This document shows positions 19,789 through 29,639 of a stretch of DNA of 64,000 nucleotides, one piece after another. Numbering within the stretch: the first letter of the stretch is position 1; each line of letters opens with the position of its first letter. The notes under the pieces were generated by a model. The model worked only from the letters and a program-made list of their open reading frames with translations. It was not told the DNA's origin and did not search any database. Made by a program: the position numbers and the translations under genes. The DNA comes from Cepaea nemoralis. Its lineage: Eukaryota > Mollusca > Gastropoda > Stylommatophora > Helicidae. The stretch spans positions 422,501 through 486,500 of the forward strand of contig JACEFZ010022425.1 of assembly GCA_014155875.1 (NCBI GenBank), given 5' to 3'.

Positions 19789-21711
19789 TCAACGAGTAAG
19801 CAAACTTTTACAATAACAGAACGGTCTCAACATGGCGATGTTCATGCAATCAGATTGCCCCCTATACATGTTTAACCTGTGAATATCACGTTCAACTCTG
19901 AAATCAGTTGAATTGAACTCTGGGTAAACACCGACTTCAAAAACGGCATTCCCTGGGGTAGTTTCCAGTTTTACTCTAAATATAGTCTGTTCATTTGTCC
20001 CTTTGGAATTTGTTTCGCTTAGCGTAATTTTATGGATGCGAAGAATCCTGCGAAGTTCGAATACAGAGCAAATATTTTTGTCTGTTTTAGAATTTATTGC
20101 ATCGACAACACGATTTGCAATTGTGTTTGCAATTTGTGAAGTAACATTGATTTCCTCAAGGGTTTTGTGTCCACAAAAACAATATTCCAGGGGTATTGAC
20201 GCTTCCATACACGTTCTGTCCCACGGGATCTTTTCCAAGAGACTGACCCCGTGTCTAAGGGGAGCAAGTGGAGGCGGTGTGTGGCTTTTAAAATAGAGCA
20301 GGTCTAATAGAGTTGCATGTGTGTCGAAATGTGATGTCAGACGTTTGGTGTTCACCTTCAGATTTGCTGCTACGTCCGAGTATTTTCTTAAAAACCAGTC
20401 AGGAAATGTCAGGATGGTGTATGGATTATGACTTTCAAAAAACCCATTCTTTGATTTTCGCAATGGTCCCCATCTCACACCATGATCTGAAAATGAAACT
20501 AATAAAGATCTGTTCAGGTGGCCGCTTTGGTTCAAGGTCTGATAGAAATGTAAAAGATGTTCATCGAAAATTTTGGCATCCGTGGGTTGGTCATGCGTAG
20601 GTTTTCCTAGCATCGCCACAGCAAAAACAGGTTCATCCACAAACGTATCCAGACAGCGGCGGACATAATCCAACAGAAATGTCATTTCCACCTGGTTCCC
20701 AGCACAGTAGGGGTCGTATTCCCAGATATCCTTGTCCTTGGACATTGCTAAAGTTAATGGTCGAGTATTGTATCTTGCAAACGGGTTTCTGAAACCTTTC
20801 TTGAGATAATGAAAAGCTCCAACGCTTGGCCAGTCTTCAGTGTACAAAGTTCGATACCCAGCTTTTTCAAATGCAGCCCATATCAAGTCGACAGTGTCCA
20901 AATGATCTTCATCTGACCACCACTGTGCGATTTCATCATACGACAGACCAGCAAACAATGGCAGGAAGTTTGGAAACGTGTTTTCTCCCAGTTGCGAATG
21001 CATAGTTAAATCAAATGATTTCAGTGAATTCATTAAATACGAATATGTCTTGTTACAGCCTCTGAGAAACTGATTTCTGGGCAATGTGTCCATGCCTATC
21101 ATAATTATATTTAGCGTTTCTGCAGGAGCAGATATAGCCATACGCTTCTTGAAATTTAAAGAATCTATCTCATTAAACTCTTCATGTCTGGGTATTAGAC
21201 AATAAAACGTTTTCGATATAAGTACATCTGTTTTGTCTGAACACTCGACGTTCAAAAATTCTGCATTTTCAGGAACTTCTATCTTGTTCTTGAAAGGATT
21301 TGACCATTCGCCATATTTGACATTATTATCATCTGTTTCGTGACGAAAGATTTGGCGGTACCTGCAGTGTTGGAAACCATTGACAATATATTTCTCAACC
21401 ATGGTTGTGTTGACTCTGATTTCATTGTCTCCTTTAATAAACGTTAGATCAGGCATGAATGAATTCTCACAGTCAATCGTCTCTTGGTCTAGTCCTGCTA
21501 TCTCCATGACGCTTGTCTCATATGGATTTACATTTGGGAGCTCACAGGCAGAAGGTATTGCATCATTAGAATTGATGTCGTTTGGAACAGGCGAGTTTCT
21601 AATTGCCTGTTCTATGTCGTGAGATGCGTGGTTATCTGTGTATGTTATGTTACTGTGCATACCTGCAGTATTTAAATGACACCTCTCATGGACCGGCGAG
21701 GAATAGGACAA
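19789..21711 (-). CDS. DUF229-family (sulfatase / alkaline-phosphatase-like) protein, 640 codons
   Basis: A predicted extracellular or luminal hydrolase of unknown substrate. DUF229 is an invertebrate family with the alkaline-phosphatase fold. From the first codon used here, residues about 201-217 (NIIMIGMDTLPRNQFLR) hold the G-x-D-[ST]-x-x-R metal/nucleophile motif (D208, T209). Residues 242-254 are GENTFPNFLPLFA; 282-318 EKAGYRTLYTEDWP..GAFHYLKKGFRNPF; 369-374 GKPTHD; 406-418 SFSDHGVRWGPLR (D409-H410); 425-440 SHNPYTILTFPDWF; 461-472 HFDTHATLLDLL. These metal-site candidates are all present. Cysteines and Asn-x-Ser/Thr sites suit a secreted protein. The open frame begins with TTG (21711) after an upstream stop, so the true start is not in this frame (see 21696-21768). 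No introns interrupt it. It is the only host-like gene in the window. Confidence 0.85.
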   Translation of the reverse strand: MSYSSPVHERCHLNTAGMHSNITYTDNHASHDIEQAIRNSPVPNDINSNDAIPSACELPNVNPYETSVMEIAGLDQETIDCENSFMPDLTFIKGDNEIRVNTTMVEKYIVNGFQHCRYRQIFRHETDDNNVKYGEWSNPFKNKIEVPENAEFLNVECSDKTDVLISKTFYCLIPRHEEFNEIDSLNFKKRMAISAPAETLNIIMIGMDTLPRNQFLRGCNKTYSYLMNSLKSFDLTMHSQLGENTFPNFLPLFAGLSYDEIAQWWSDEDHLDTVDLIWAAFEKAGYRTLYTEDWPSVGAFHYLKKGFRNPFARYNTRPLTLAMSKDKDIWEYDPYCAGNQVEMTFLLDYVRRCLDTFVDEPVFAVAMLGKPTHDQPTDAKIFDEHLLHFYQTLNQSGHLNRSLLVSFSDHGVRWGPLRKSKNGFFESHNPYTILTFPDWFLRKYSDVAANLKVNTKRLTSHFDTHATLLDLLYFKSHTPPPLAPLRHGVSLLEKIPWDRTCMEASIPLEYCFCGHKTLEEINVTSQIANTIANRVVDAINSKTDKNICSVFELRRILRIHKITLSETNSKGTNEQTIFRVKLETTPGNAVFEVGVYPEFNSTDFRVERDIHRLNMYRGQSDCMNIAMLRPFCYCKSLLTR

Positions 21712-21768
21712 GTATAATCACAAGCAGTGATAGAGCAATTAGGGCCGACTGCACAAACAAGAGACGCC
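21696..21768 (-). pseudogene. membrane-anchor segment of the DUF229 gene in a shifted frame
   Basis: Directly upstream of the long frame, another minus-strand frame reads RLLFVQSALIALSLLVI and continues hydrophobic (ILVLFLAG) to a TGA. This is a type II signal-anchor, as expected at the N-terminus of DUF229 proteins. It is out of register with the 640-codon frame and has no ATG of its own: an in-frame TGA lies 15 bp further up. Either one base was lost or gained near 21690-21711 (mutation or sequencing error), or an intron/exon junction here is not what it seems. Confidence 0.55.
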
Positions 21769-21784
21769 CTGAAACAAATCAATT
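21769..21784 (-). other. candidate 3' splice site upstream of the DUF229 exon
   Basis: The minus strand reads AAATTGATTTGTTTCAG then GGCGTCTC, a pyrimidine-rich stretch ending in CAG directly before the membrane-anchor codons. An upstream exon carrying the start codon would lie to the right but is not identified. Confidence 0.4.
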
Positions 21785-21899
21785 TTATAACAAATTTACT
21801 CAGCTGGAACTAGCATAATGCAATGAATGTTGAGCATACCATAACAGATGGGGTTGGTGGGAGGGGAAATTTCCGTAGCTAAGTGGTTATGTCCTCCTG

Positions 21900-22615
21900 T
21901 CTAGCGCTGTAAGTTGAGTGAGTTGAGTTAAGAACCGACATCACTGCACCCAGGACATTCCCATACGTGCTCCGTCCCCTCGTTCAACAGCCAGCGAAAG
22001 AGTCATACTACTAATCGTTTCCACCGCTATCTGATTAAAAGTTGTCCTGGTCTTCCCTCTCAGTTTTGAAATTCTTTCAGAACCCCTGCCTCCCCCGCAA
22101 TCTCATTCTTTCCACATATGGGTTCTCAATCTGTTCCTCCGCCTTCTCTACCTGGTCCCACAAGAGCACGACCACCTCCCCCTTGTCCATAGGCAAAATT
22201 CGACCAAGAGGTGCCTTCCCTGCTAGCCTATCAGCCTGTTCATTCTCTTGTACACCCGCATGGCCAGGGCAAAATATCCATACAATGTTCACGATCTGTG
22301 ACCTCTGAAGCGACGAGAGCCATTCCACACGAAACATTCCTTTCTCCACCTTGCTAAGTATACTCTTTGAAACCGTAATGAATACAACGTGTGTTGCAGT
22401 AGTCTCCTCTAGCCACCGGAATGCCGTTGTTACTGTCTCCGCCTCCATTCTCATGCTGGAGGTTGTAGTCTCATATGCCAGACTCTCCTTTTTCAAGACT
22501 CGTCCATTAACCTTTGCAATAAAGCCCCAGCCACTACGTCTGTTTCTCACCACTGACCCATCGGTGTAGATGACTATGTCACCTTGATGTGTGTTGCTCT
22601 GGATCAGCTGTTACA
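21900..22615 (-). mobile_element. LINE-C relic with a readable RNase H domain
   Basis: The minus strand reads GDIVIYTDGSVVRNRRSGW (22590-22530), TTTSSMRMEAETVTTAF (Glu site), VVFITVSKSIL (the usual Asp replaced), CPGHAGVQENEQADRLAGKAPLG and WDQVEKAEEQIENPYVERM. After a gap it continues GTEHVWECPGCSDVGS, a stop, and a CAACTCACTCAAC tail. The 477-bp open frame at 22077-22553 covers most of RNase H. One catalytic Asp appears lost (ITVSKS for LSDSxS), so it is probably inactive. 5'-truncated just upstream of RNase H. Confidence 0.82.
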
Positions 22616-22639
22616 CATCAAACTCAGTGCGGCCCGCTG

Positions 22640-22850
22640 CCCATTCTCTGCACTGTGAATGTCGCTGTTTCGTTTTAGGACTCCTTCATTCGTTTCACAG
22701 GTGCAATTTTCTCGGAGATTTCTAGGAGTTGTCGCTGGAACTAAGCATAAGCAGTTCGTGCTCTGTGTGACGATTCCGGCAGGTCGCTCTGCAGAAAGAC
22801 ATCGATTCAAGTTGGATACTGTGCAATGAAGTCGAAGCTCTCACCTTTCA
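22640..22850 (+). mobile_element. SINE-2-related body, diverged
   Basis: Shares with the 4526-4758 element: CGTTTCACAGGTGCAATTTT, CTCGGAGATTTCTAGGAG, TGTCGCTGGAACTA, GTTCGTGCTCTGTGTGACG and GTGCAATGAAGTCGA. No clear tRNA-like head here. Confidence 0.5.
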
Positions 22851-22867
22851 ACGCTCTGATTTAAACA

Positions 22868-23437
22868 ATATAGTAAGATTGTTTGTATAACATTAGTATG
22901 TGCACTGTTTGTATAACATTAGTATCGTGCCCTGTTTTGTATCAACATTAAGTATAGTCGGCCACTGTTTGTATAACATTAGTATGTGCACTGTTTGTAT
23001 AACATTAGTAGATGGTACACTGTTTGTATAACATTAGTATGTGCACTGTTTGTATAACATTAGTATGTGCACTGTTTGTATAACATTAGTATGTGCACTG
23101 TTTGTATAACATTAATATGTGCACTGTTTGTATAACATTAGTATGTGCACTGTTTGTATAACATTAGTATGTGCACTGTTTGTATAACATTAGTATGTGC
23201 ACTGTTTGTATAACATTAGTATGTGCACTGTTTGTATAACATTAGTATGTGCACTGTTTGTATAACATTAGTATGTGCACTGTTTGTATAACATTAGTAT
23301 GTGCACTGTTTGTATAACATTAGTATGTGCACTGGTTTGTTATAACATTTGTATTGTCACTGTTTGTATAACATTAGTATGTGCACTGTTTGTATAACAT
23401 TAGTATGTGCACTGTTTGTATAACATTAGTATGTGCA
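22868..23437. repeat. 26-bp minisatellite, about 21 units
   Basis: The unit TGTGCACTGTTTGTATAACA plus TTAGTA is near-perfect through most of the array. Irregular units with insertions lie at 22910-23030 and 23333-23365. The right end runs directly into LINE-B reverse-transcriptase sequence at ATGTGCACCGATAACGAG. Confidence 0.97.
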
Positions 23438-24392
23438 CCGATAACGAGTTAGAGGAACTAGCAAATATGTGCAACAATAGCATTGTTAGTGCCAGCATCA
23501 ATAAGGATTGGTTGCATATCTATCTGATTCCTGTTCCTAAGCCTGGTAAAAACACACAAACATTCAGGGATATCGGTAATCACTATGAAAAATACAATAG
23601 GCAAGCTGTTTGAGAAGTTAATTGTCAGAAAAATAGCAAGCCATCTAAAGAGGCAATGTCTTTTTCCACCTACTATTTGAAGGTACCATACTAACAGAGA
23701 ATAATCGAGCAACGCAGCAGTTGTTATCCATGCTGTGCTTTTTCACTCAGGCATTAGAACATGTGCTGCAGAGACTGTTCTAGAGGATTCGTATAGAAGT
23801 CTAACTATGAAAGTGATGACAGTAAGTAAAGCAATAACATGGCTCTAGACACACACCTTCACTCCGGCATGTTTCCTTTTAGTGACTCAATGAATATGCT
23901 AGGGAAGATAAAGAAGGGGTGGGTATAAAAACAGTGGTTGTTGTTTCTGGAGCGGTCACGGATAAGAGAGATTAGTTTTATTTTCGTGCCAGGGCATTCG
24001 GGTGTATAATTAAGTGAGCAGTCTGACAGGCTTGTAGGTATGGCTACTGTGGAGGGTGCACGGGTCCATGGACCAGTCTTAAATATTGGATGTTCTACGA
24101 GAAGTAAGTCGTTTGCAAGAACCAAATAATGACTGTGAGTCTACAACCATGGTCAAAATGCGAGAACAGCAAGTTAAAAGAGGTGTGACCTAACAAGAAC
24201 ACTATGCGGGAAGCCAAAGAAGATTAATAAATCAACACAGAACAGGTGTCGTGAGCCGCTACACGCTGCTGGATTTACTAAGGAGGGGATCCAAGCACTT
24301 ATGGGCTGAATGGTTTGATGTGCAATAAAGATGATCTGTCGACTAACTAACTAACTAACTAATTAACTAACTAACTAACTAACTAACTAACT
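23437..24392 (+). mobile_element. LINE-B relic with internal deletion and (CTAA)n tail
   Basis: Begins in the RT fingers: NELEELANMCNNSIVSASI and LIPVPKPGK. After GIETC the sequence jumps (near 23785-23815) from the RT LEDAYNR-type region to the RNase H MKVMTVSKAITW region, deleting the RT palm. The rest (DSMNMLGKI, RSRI..FVPGH) is frame-broken. It ends with INQHRTG, a polyadenylation-like AATAAAG near 24324, and a (CTAA)n tail at 24338-24392. Confidence 0.78.
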
Positions 24393-24905
24393 TTCCCTAA
24401 GATTGTGAGTTAGTGTTACAATAGCGAATTAATATTTAAACAGTTATGAAATTATGAAATAGTTTATATTAGTAGTTATGTATTTATGTGTTACTTTATG
24501 GTATTATATAAGGGTCTTGGATGGCTAGACGTTTCCCTGATAGTCCGATGATTAATGGCTCAAATTCGCATGCAGTCAAATTTTTACATTGACATCGCAT
24601 TCTGCTTGACTCCGCCTTAAATGGGAAGTAAAGGAGGCCAGTGTGATACTGACCATATCACCACCAATTTCCAGTTTATCTAATGATACAGGTCTAGAAC
24701 CATATGTCCAGTGCGTCTTACAGCATGAAAAGGGGTTCATTACTGACCTTTGAACCATGGTTTGGCAGAACATGTTCATAAAAATATATCTCTCATAATC
24801 AATTCGAAGATCTGTAAACACAAACAGCTTGAACATTTTTATGACTTTTATGAGAATGTGTACTTCAATGGAAGCCGTTCTACCATCAATTGACTACACA
24901 TTTGT
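24393..24905. other. no gene seen
   Basis: AT-rich sequence. A minus-strand open frame at 24576-24836 (86 codons) has no recognisable features. Confidence 0.4.
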
Positions 24906-24907
24906 TC

Positions 24908-25390
24908 ATGGGCATTTGGTTGGTTGGTTGGTTGATTGGTTGGTTGGTTGGTTGATTGATTGGTTGGTTGGTTGGTTGGCTGATTTATTGGTTGGTTGGA
25001 GGATGTGTGGTTTTTTGGCTGGCTGGTTGGTTGGTTGGTTGGTGGTTGGGTGGGTGGGTGGGTGGGAGAGTGGCTGGGTTGATTAGTGGTTTGTTGGGTG
25101 GGTGGTTTGGTTGATTGGTTGGTTGGATGGTTGGGTGTTTGTTTGGTTGGGTGGTTGATTGGTTGGTGGGTGGGTGGGTGAGTTGATGGGTTGATTGGTG
25201 GTTTTGTGAGTGGGTGGTTTGGTTGGTTCGTTTGTTGATTAGTTGGTTGGGTGGTTGGTTGATAGGTTGATTGGTTAGTAGGTTAGTGAATGAGTGGCTG
25301 GGTGTATTTGTTGGTTGGTTGGTTGGTTGGTTGGTTAGTTGGTTGGTTTGTTTGATTGGCAGTTGGTTGATTGTTTGGGTGGTTAGTTTT
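24908..25390. repeat. degenerate (TTGG)n block
   Basis: About 480 bp of TTGG with GATT, GGTG and GTTT variants. Open frames of Trp/Val/Gly/Leu are artefacts. Confidence 0.95.
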
Positions 25391-25414
25391 TTAATCTTCT
25401 AACTGCCTTCGAAT

Positions 25415-25446
25415 TTCTTCTTCTTCTTCTTCTTCTTCTTCTTCTT

Positions 25447-25527
<81 letters not shown>
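25415..25527. repeat. (CTT)n followed by (TTA)n
   Basis: About 20 CTT units then about 17 TTA units. They lie at the 3' (minus-strand) end of the adjoining LINE-D fragment and look like its expanded GAA-type tail. Confidence 0.95.
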
Positions 25528-25528
<1 letters not shown>

Positions 25529-25935
25529 GTCTTCTTTGTTCGCCCGGAATGTTGTTGTGGATGTAATTGCGATGTGCCTGTTTACAGTCGAGCTGTGATA
25601 TTTGCACGTTTCTACTGACACATCAGACTGCTTCATGATTTCGTAGATTGGTTTAATCTTTCCGGGTGATTGTGCATTTAAAACTCGATGCATTCGCGTT
25701 CATATCTTCAGTGCTTTCGTGAACGATGTTCTCATGTAATATTGTTTATACTGCTAGGAATGTACGATGGCCGATGCAGTGGATCCTCATATGCCAGGCT
25801 CTCCAGCATTAAACACAGCCCAATGACCTTCTCTATGAATCTCCAGGTACATGATACGCCTCTTAGCACATAAGAGCCATCCGTGTTTATAAGTGCATCA
25901 CCTGGCCGCGAATTCTTGTGTATTAATTGGTGCAC
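25528..25935 (-). mobile_element. LINE-D relic (RNase H start and 3' end)
   Basis: The minus strand carries DALINTDGSYVLRGVS, WRFIEKVIG and LESLAYE (RNase H N-terminal half, 25910-25790), then decayed sequence and a 3' end (GTAAACAGGCACATCGC..., GAACAAAGAAGACG) shared with 56397-56480. The tail is the (GAA)n/(TAA)n block. Confidence 0.55.
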
Positions 25936-25989
25936 CTCTCACTCAGGGCGGCATGCTTGCCAACACATGTATTTGGACCGTTCAAAGTT

Positions 25990-26405
25990 GAGCTGAGGTT
26001 AGTTAAATTTAACAGTCAACATCACAGCACTCGTGCCTTTCCCATACCTGCTCCGTCTTCATCTTCAACAACAGCGAAGTGTCCCAATACTAATGATACC
26101 AGTTGCAATTTGATTATGTGTACATCAGACCATTCTTGGAGTACTGAGTGTCGACCAGATTCTCTGGTCGCTCCTTGAGGTACCATTCTCCCCAGGCAAT
26201 GATGGTGTATCTGCTCTTCCACACAATACACACGATCTCAAATGATCTACCTTCTTGTGCACCAATACCTCACCTAGAGTGCAGATCCAGCCAATGAGAC
26301 GGCCATGCTCGTTTCCCAATACCCCTATATGCCCGGTGGAAAGATCCAAAAGATGTTCCCTATCTTGAATTTTGTTACTGTTAACGACCAACCAAGATGA
26401 CAATC
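25990..26405 (-). mobile_element. RNase H C-terminal half of a LINE-C-like element
   Basis: The minus strand reads STGHIGVLGNEHGRLIG (the GHxGVxGNExADRLAG site, with the Asp position lost), CTLGEVLVHKKVDHLRS and, further on, QIATGIISIGTLRC before a C-terminus related to LINE-C. The N-terminal half of an RNase H lies on the 3' side (25750-25930), so the two halves are in the wrong order. Confidence 0.55.
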
Positions 26406-26635
26406 CATATAATAACTACCAAATACTGGCAGATATGATAGTTCACGAGGGCATACAGATAAGAAACTTGTGAAGAGCTAGTTGTGAATGATAATAAGAT
26501 ATGTCGTGAAAATGAATCTAGACACACATATACCAGCTGAAGGGCCAGGGAAGGTATCAACTGAACAAAATATAAATAAATAAAATATGTCTCAAATTAG
26601 TCATTATCACAGTGAAATATTAACAGATGATGACC
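26406..26635. other. no gene seen
   Basis: AT-rich sequence containing AAGGTATCAACTGAACAAAATATAA, a phrase repeated near 27616. Confidence 0.4.
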
Positions 26636-26639
26636 AAGT

Positions 26640-27600
26640 CATTCATTCGGCAACATGACCCTTGCGGAACTTCGTTCTCATAACAACTTCTCGGTCAAAG
26701 TAAAATGTCCCGCTTCCGATACACCAATCTGGAGATCGTCTGCCACACCATGCATCCATCTTCTCTTTCGCCTTCCTCTTCTTCTCTTCCCGGGCATAAA
26801 CCCCTCCATGATTGTTCTCTTTGAACTTTCATGACATTTCAAGTGACCAAAATAGTTCAATTGTCATTGTTTTTTCTTCTTTACTAGCCAACCTTATTTA
26901 ATATTCAAGTTTTGTCGTATGGATACATTTATTCTTTTCTGTTTCCAAGATATTCTAAGAAACACTCTATAATAATTATATTCAACGGCGCTGTTTAGCT
27001 TATTTAGTAAGGTCTCACTTACGTATGTTGCGAAGGGAAAGATGCACGCTCTTAAAAGTCTTACTTTTTAAATTTATATATGTCCCCCACCACAATTTAT
27101 TCAGTTGTTTTAGTTTTTGAAGAGCAATTGATAGTCGTCTTGTAATTTCATTCATTGTGTCACCGTTGTTGATAATTAATGACCCAAGATATTTGAAATT
27201 TACCACAACCTCCGATATTTCCTCATTAACAAATATTTCTTTCTCCATAGTTTCATTTGCTTGCATTACCTTTGTTTTTCTATGTTGAGATATAAGTTGT
27301 GATGTTCCCTATTCTTTCGTTTTGAGTTTTTCAGTTTTTCTATACCATTCTGTGATGTCGATAGTAATACGAATGGAACGAACGAATGGATTTCATTTGC
27401 AAAGGGTAACAAATTGGGCACGCTTGCCCGTCTTACATTCGGTCCTTCCAATCACTCATCTTTCGTTCATCAATACTGCATAATACATTCACATGGGAAC
27501 AAAACATTGTCAAAAGAATGCTGTAAACATATCATTGCATCATCAGCATATCGAATATCTGGTATTGCATGACTACTGATATCTAGGGCATCATATTGCC
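26640..27600 (-). mobile_element. LINE-W relic (RT palm to C-terminus)
   Basis: Minus-strand pieces: a decayed palm near 27545 (IRYADDAMICL-like), KVMQANETMEKEI, VVVNFKYLGSLI, NEITRRLSIALQKLKQLNKLW, then [37 protein letters not shown] and SEAGHFTL. This GHxxR..LExxIMxGxxPGxRRRGRRRxRW ending belongs to a different endonuclease-reverse-transcriptase LINE family from LINE-Y and LINE-Z. Stops and frameshifts throughout. Confidence 0.72.
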
Positions 27601-27880
27601 CCTTGGGCCACAAAAAGTATCAACTGAACAAAATGTAACTAAATAATAGATGTCTCAAATTAGTCATGTTCACGGTGAAATATTAACAGATGATGACCAA
27701 TACCAAATAATATTTACTAAAATAATGCGAACAGACAAATGTGTAATTCCTAACTTGCATGAAAATATTACAGCTAAATAAACATCTTATCCAGTATCAT
27801 AGAAAAAGAAGTGCTGCACGGGTTTTGCAGGACACTGAAATTAACCATAGGTTCACTTTATTGCTTTTAGAAGTTTACCA
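27601..27880. other. no gene seen; phrase shared with 26550-26640
   Basis: CAACTGAACAAAATGTAACTAAATAATA, TCTCAAATTAGTCATGTTCAC and GTGAAATATTAACAGATGATGACCAA repeat the stretch at 26556-26636, so the LINE-W relic is flanked by an old ~80-bp direct repeat. Confidence 0.5.
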
Positions 27881-28012
27881 TTACGTTCTGAACGAGAAGT
27901 CAACATTTAAGTCCGTCTGGCCGGTGTAGGTAATGCACCAACTATCCCTTCATAAGCGCACAAGAAGTTTAAAAGCGAACGCTCTTAAATTTTCAGCCAC
28001 ACTGACCTCTAA
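27880..28012 (-). mobile_element. SINE-3 copy 2, diverged
   Basis: Related to 2520-2695 on the same strand (GAGAAGTCAACATTTAAGTCC, GGTGTAGG, AACGCTCTTA, CACTGACC). The internal promoter boxes are degraded. Confidence 0.4.
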
Positions 28013-28139
28013 TATCGTGGAAAAGCATCGTTATATATATATATATCGTGTTTGGAAAATTCATGGATAATCAAGTATAAAAGACGACTATTTGTCAGCT
28101 TATTTTTGGATGAATTTAAGCATTTGTCATCAAATACTC

Positions 28140-28255
28140 ACAGATATGAACGCAGTTCGTAATCACGCACACAAGCGTTCGAAACACAGCTGTGGGCGAT
28201 TTGACAACAAACCGACCGCCTTAAGTTGTCTTTTTTTTTATGAACAGCATGCATG
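28140..28255 (+). mobile_element. SINE-1 copy 4 (5' half)
   Basis: AACGCAGTTCGTAATCACGC, AAGCGTTCGAAACACAGCTG and GCGATTTGACAACAAACCG match the SINE-1 head. It breaks off at a T-rich run where LINE-Y sequence starts. Confidence 0.65.
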
Positions 28256-28500
28256 CATTCAAAGATTTTTTGAGTATGCAATGAGAAGAAATTAATTGGA
28301 GAACTTGGTGACAACTGGCAAGATCGAAGGAAAGAGACCGAGGGGAAGACCGAGAAGTAAATACCTGGATGGCTTGGGCGCGTGGCATGGTCGAGATAAG
28401 AATACTAGGCTGATCCACGACTCTGGTGACCGAGTGAGATGGCAAATCATGACCGTCCACGCTTATCGGCATGGCACATGATTATTGATTGAGGCTTGCA
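28256..28500 (+). mobile_element. LINE-Y 3' end, well preserved
   Basis: Codes LENLVTTGKIEGKRPRGRPRS, KYLDGLGAWHGRDKNTRLIH, DSGDRVRW and AYRHGT-stop, followed by a GATTATTGATTG tail. One stop (RRN-TAA) precedes LENLV. Strongly 5'-truncated. Confidence 0.82.
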
Positions 28501-28588
28501 GGCAGGCAGACAGACAGACGGGCAGGCAGGCAGACAGACAGACGGGCAGGCAGGCAGGCAGGCAGGCAGGCAGACAGACAGACATTCT
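28494..28588. repeat. (GGCA)n/(GACA)n microsatellite
   Basis: Alternating GCAG and ACAG tetranucleotides. Directly follows the LINE-Y tail. Confidence 0.95.
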
Positions 28589-29265
28589 CACCTACTCTCA
28601 GACACTCTCAGACACTCTCACATACACTCTCGCGCACACTCTCGCACACACACCTACCTTTACACAAAAAGACCAAGCTATACTGGATGTAACTATGTGC
28701 AATGAAATATCTCCGTTTACCTTTACATACATACGAGCATGCATACATTGTAAACTATGAAAGAAAACTGAAAAGTTACCGCAGTGCAGCAATTTTAAAA
28801 GTTTCATTGTGGTCACAGCAAGCGATCCGTTAGATAATCTATTCTACTCTCTTTCCTTGCCTACTTAATCATTGTTTTAATCTCTGATTGAGCGGTTCTT
28901 AAACTGTGCATACATTCAGTTCAGTTCAGCATTTGCGGAAAAATGAGGGGGAAGAGGGGGGAGTAATAAACATTCTGCCTAGATCAAACTGCTTTTGCAG
29001 CGTCGGTTTTTTTTTTTTTTTAAATTTGTGAATTCTGATATTCTGTTCTTTCTTTGTTCTCTTTCGGTTTCGTCCTAGTTATAGCTGGTTATATTTATTT
29101 TTTCTCTATGCTCTTCGCGATCGGTTGGGTCTTATGAGGCTCGCTCTAACTGGCTTCTTCATTATTGCGTTGAATTGGTCCTGATGGGGATAGGTCCTTA
29201 GGATGACCTGCCAGATACAGTAGACTCCCAGTTGATCTTTGCTTACTTTAAAAGGACTTCATTTG
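28589..29265. other. no gene seen
   Basis: Begins with an imperfect CTCTCAGACA/CTCTCGCACA repeat to about 28660. The rest has no supportable ORF. Confidence 0.4.
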
Positions 29266-29269
29266 AACT

Positions 29270-29455
29270 ATGTTAGTTCTCATATGTCTAGTGTTTAACA
29301 CATTTAGTCCTCACAAGGACTGATCTTAACCTCGTTTAGCCCTCATAAGGACTGATCTTAAACTCATTGAGTCCTCACAATGACTGGAATGGTCCTCACA
29401 AGGACTGATCTTCAACTCATTTAGTCCTTTCAAGGACTGATCTTACACTCATTTA
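29270..29455. repeat. hairpin minisatellite (AGTCCTNNNNAGGACT), array 1
   Basis: Four to five units of about 33 bp: TTTAGTCCTCACAAGGACTG plus ATCTTAAACTCA. Each unit contains the inverted repeat AGTCCT-CACA-AGGACT. One unit is damaged (CACAATGACT). Confidence 0.85.
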
Positions 29456-29639
29456 GAAACGATATAGTGGCGCTTCATGAGACGAGACTGGGTGTTAATA
29501 CACTCCAGACAACTTCCGGTCCCCAGCATGGCGGTTAGGCATTGAACCGCTACGGCCTCTTGTGTATTTATCCCTGTAGCTGCGGTTTGCATTTCGCAAT
29601 TTCCTCATGTTGGCCTGGTAATATATGGTTCCGTCACCC

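Noticed and set aside
20003..20600. Plus-strand open frames opposite the DUF229 gene
   Set aside because: Shadows of the 640-codon minus-strand frame, with no features of their own.
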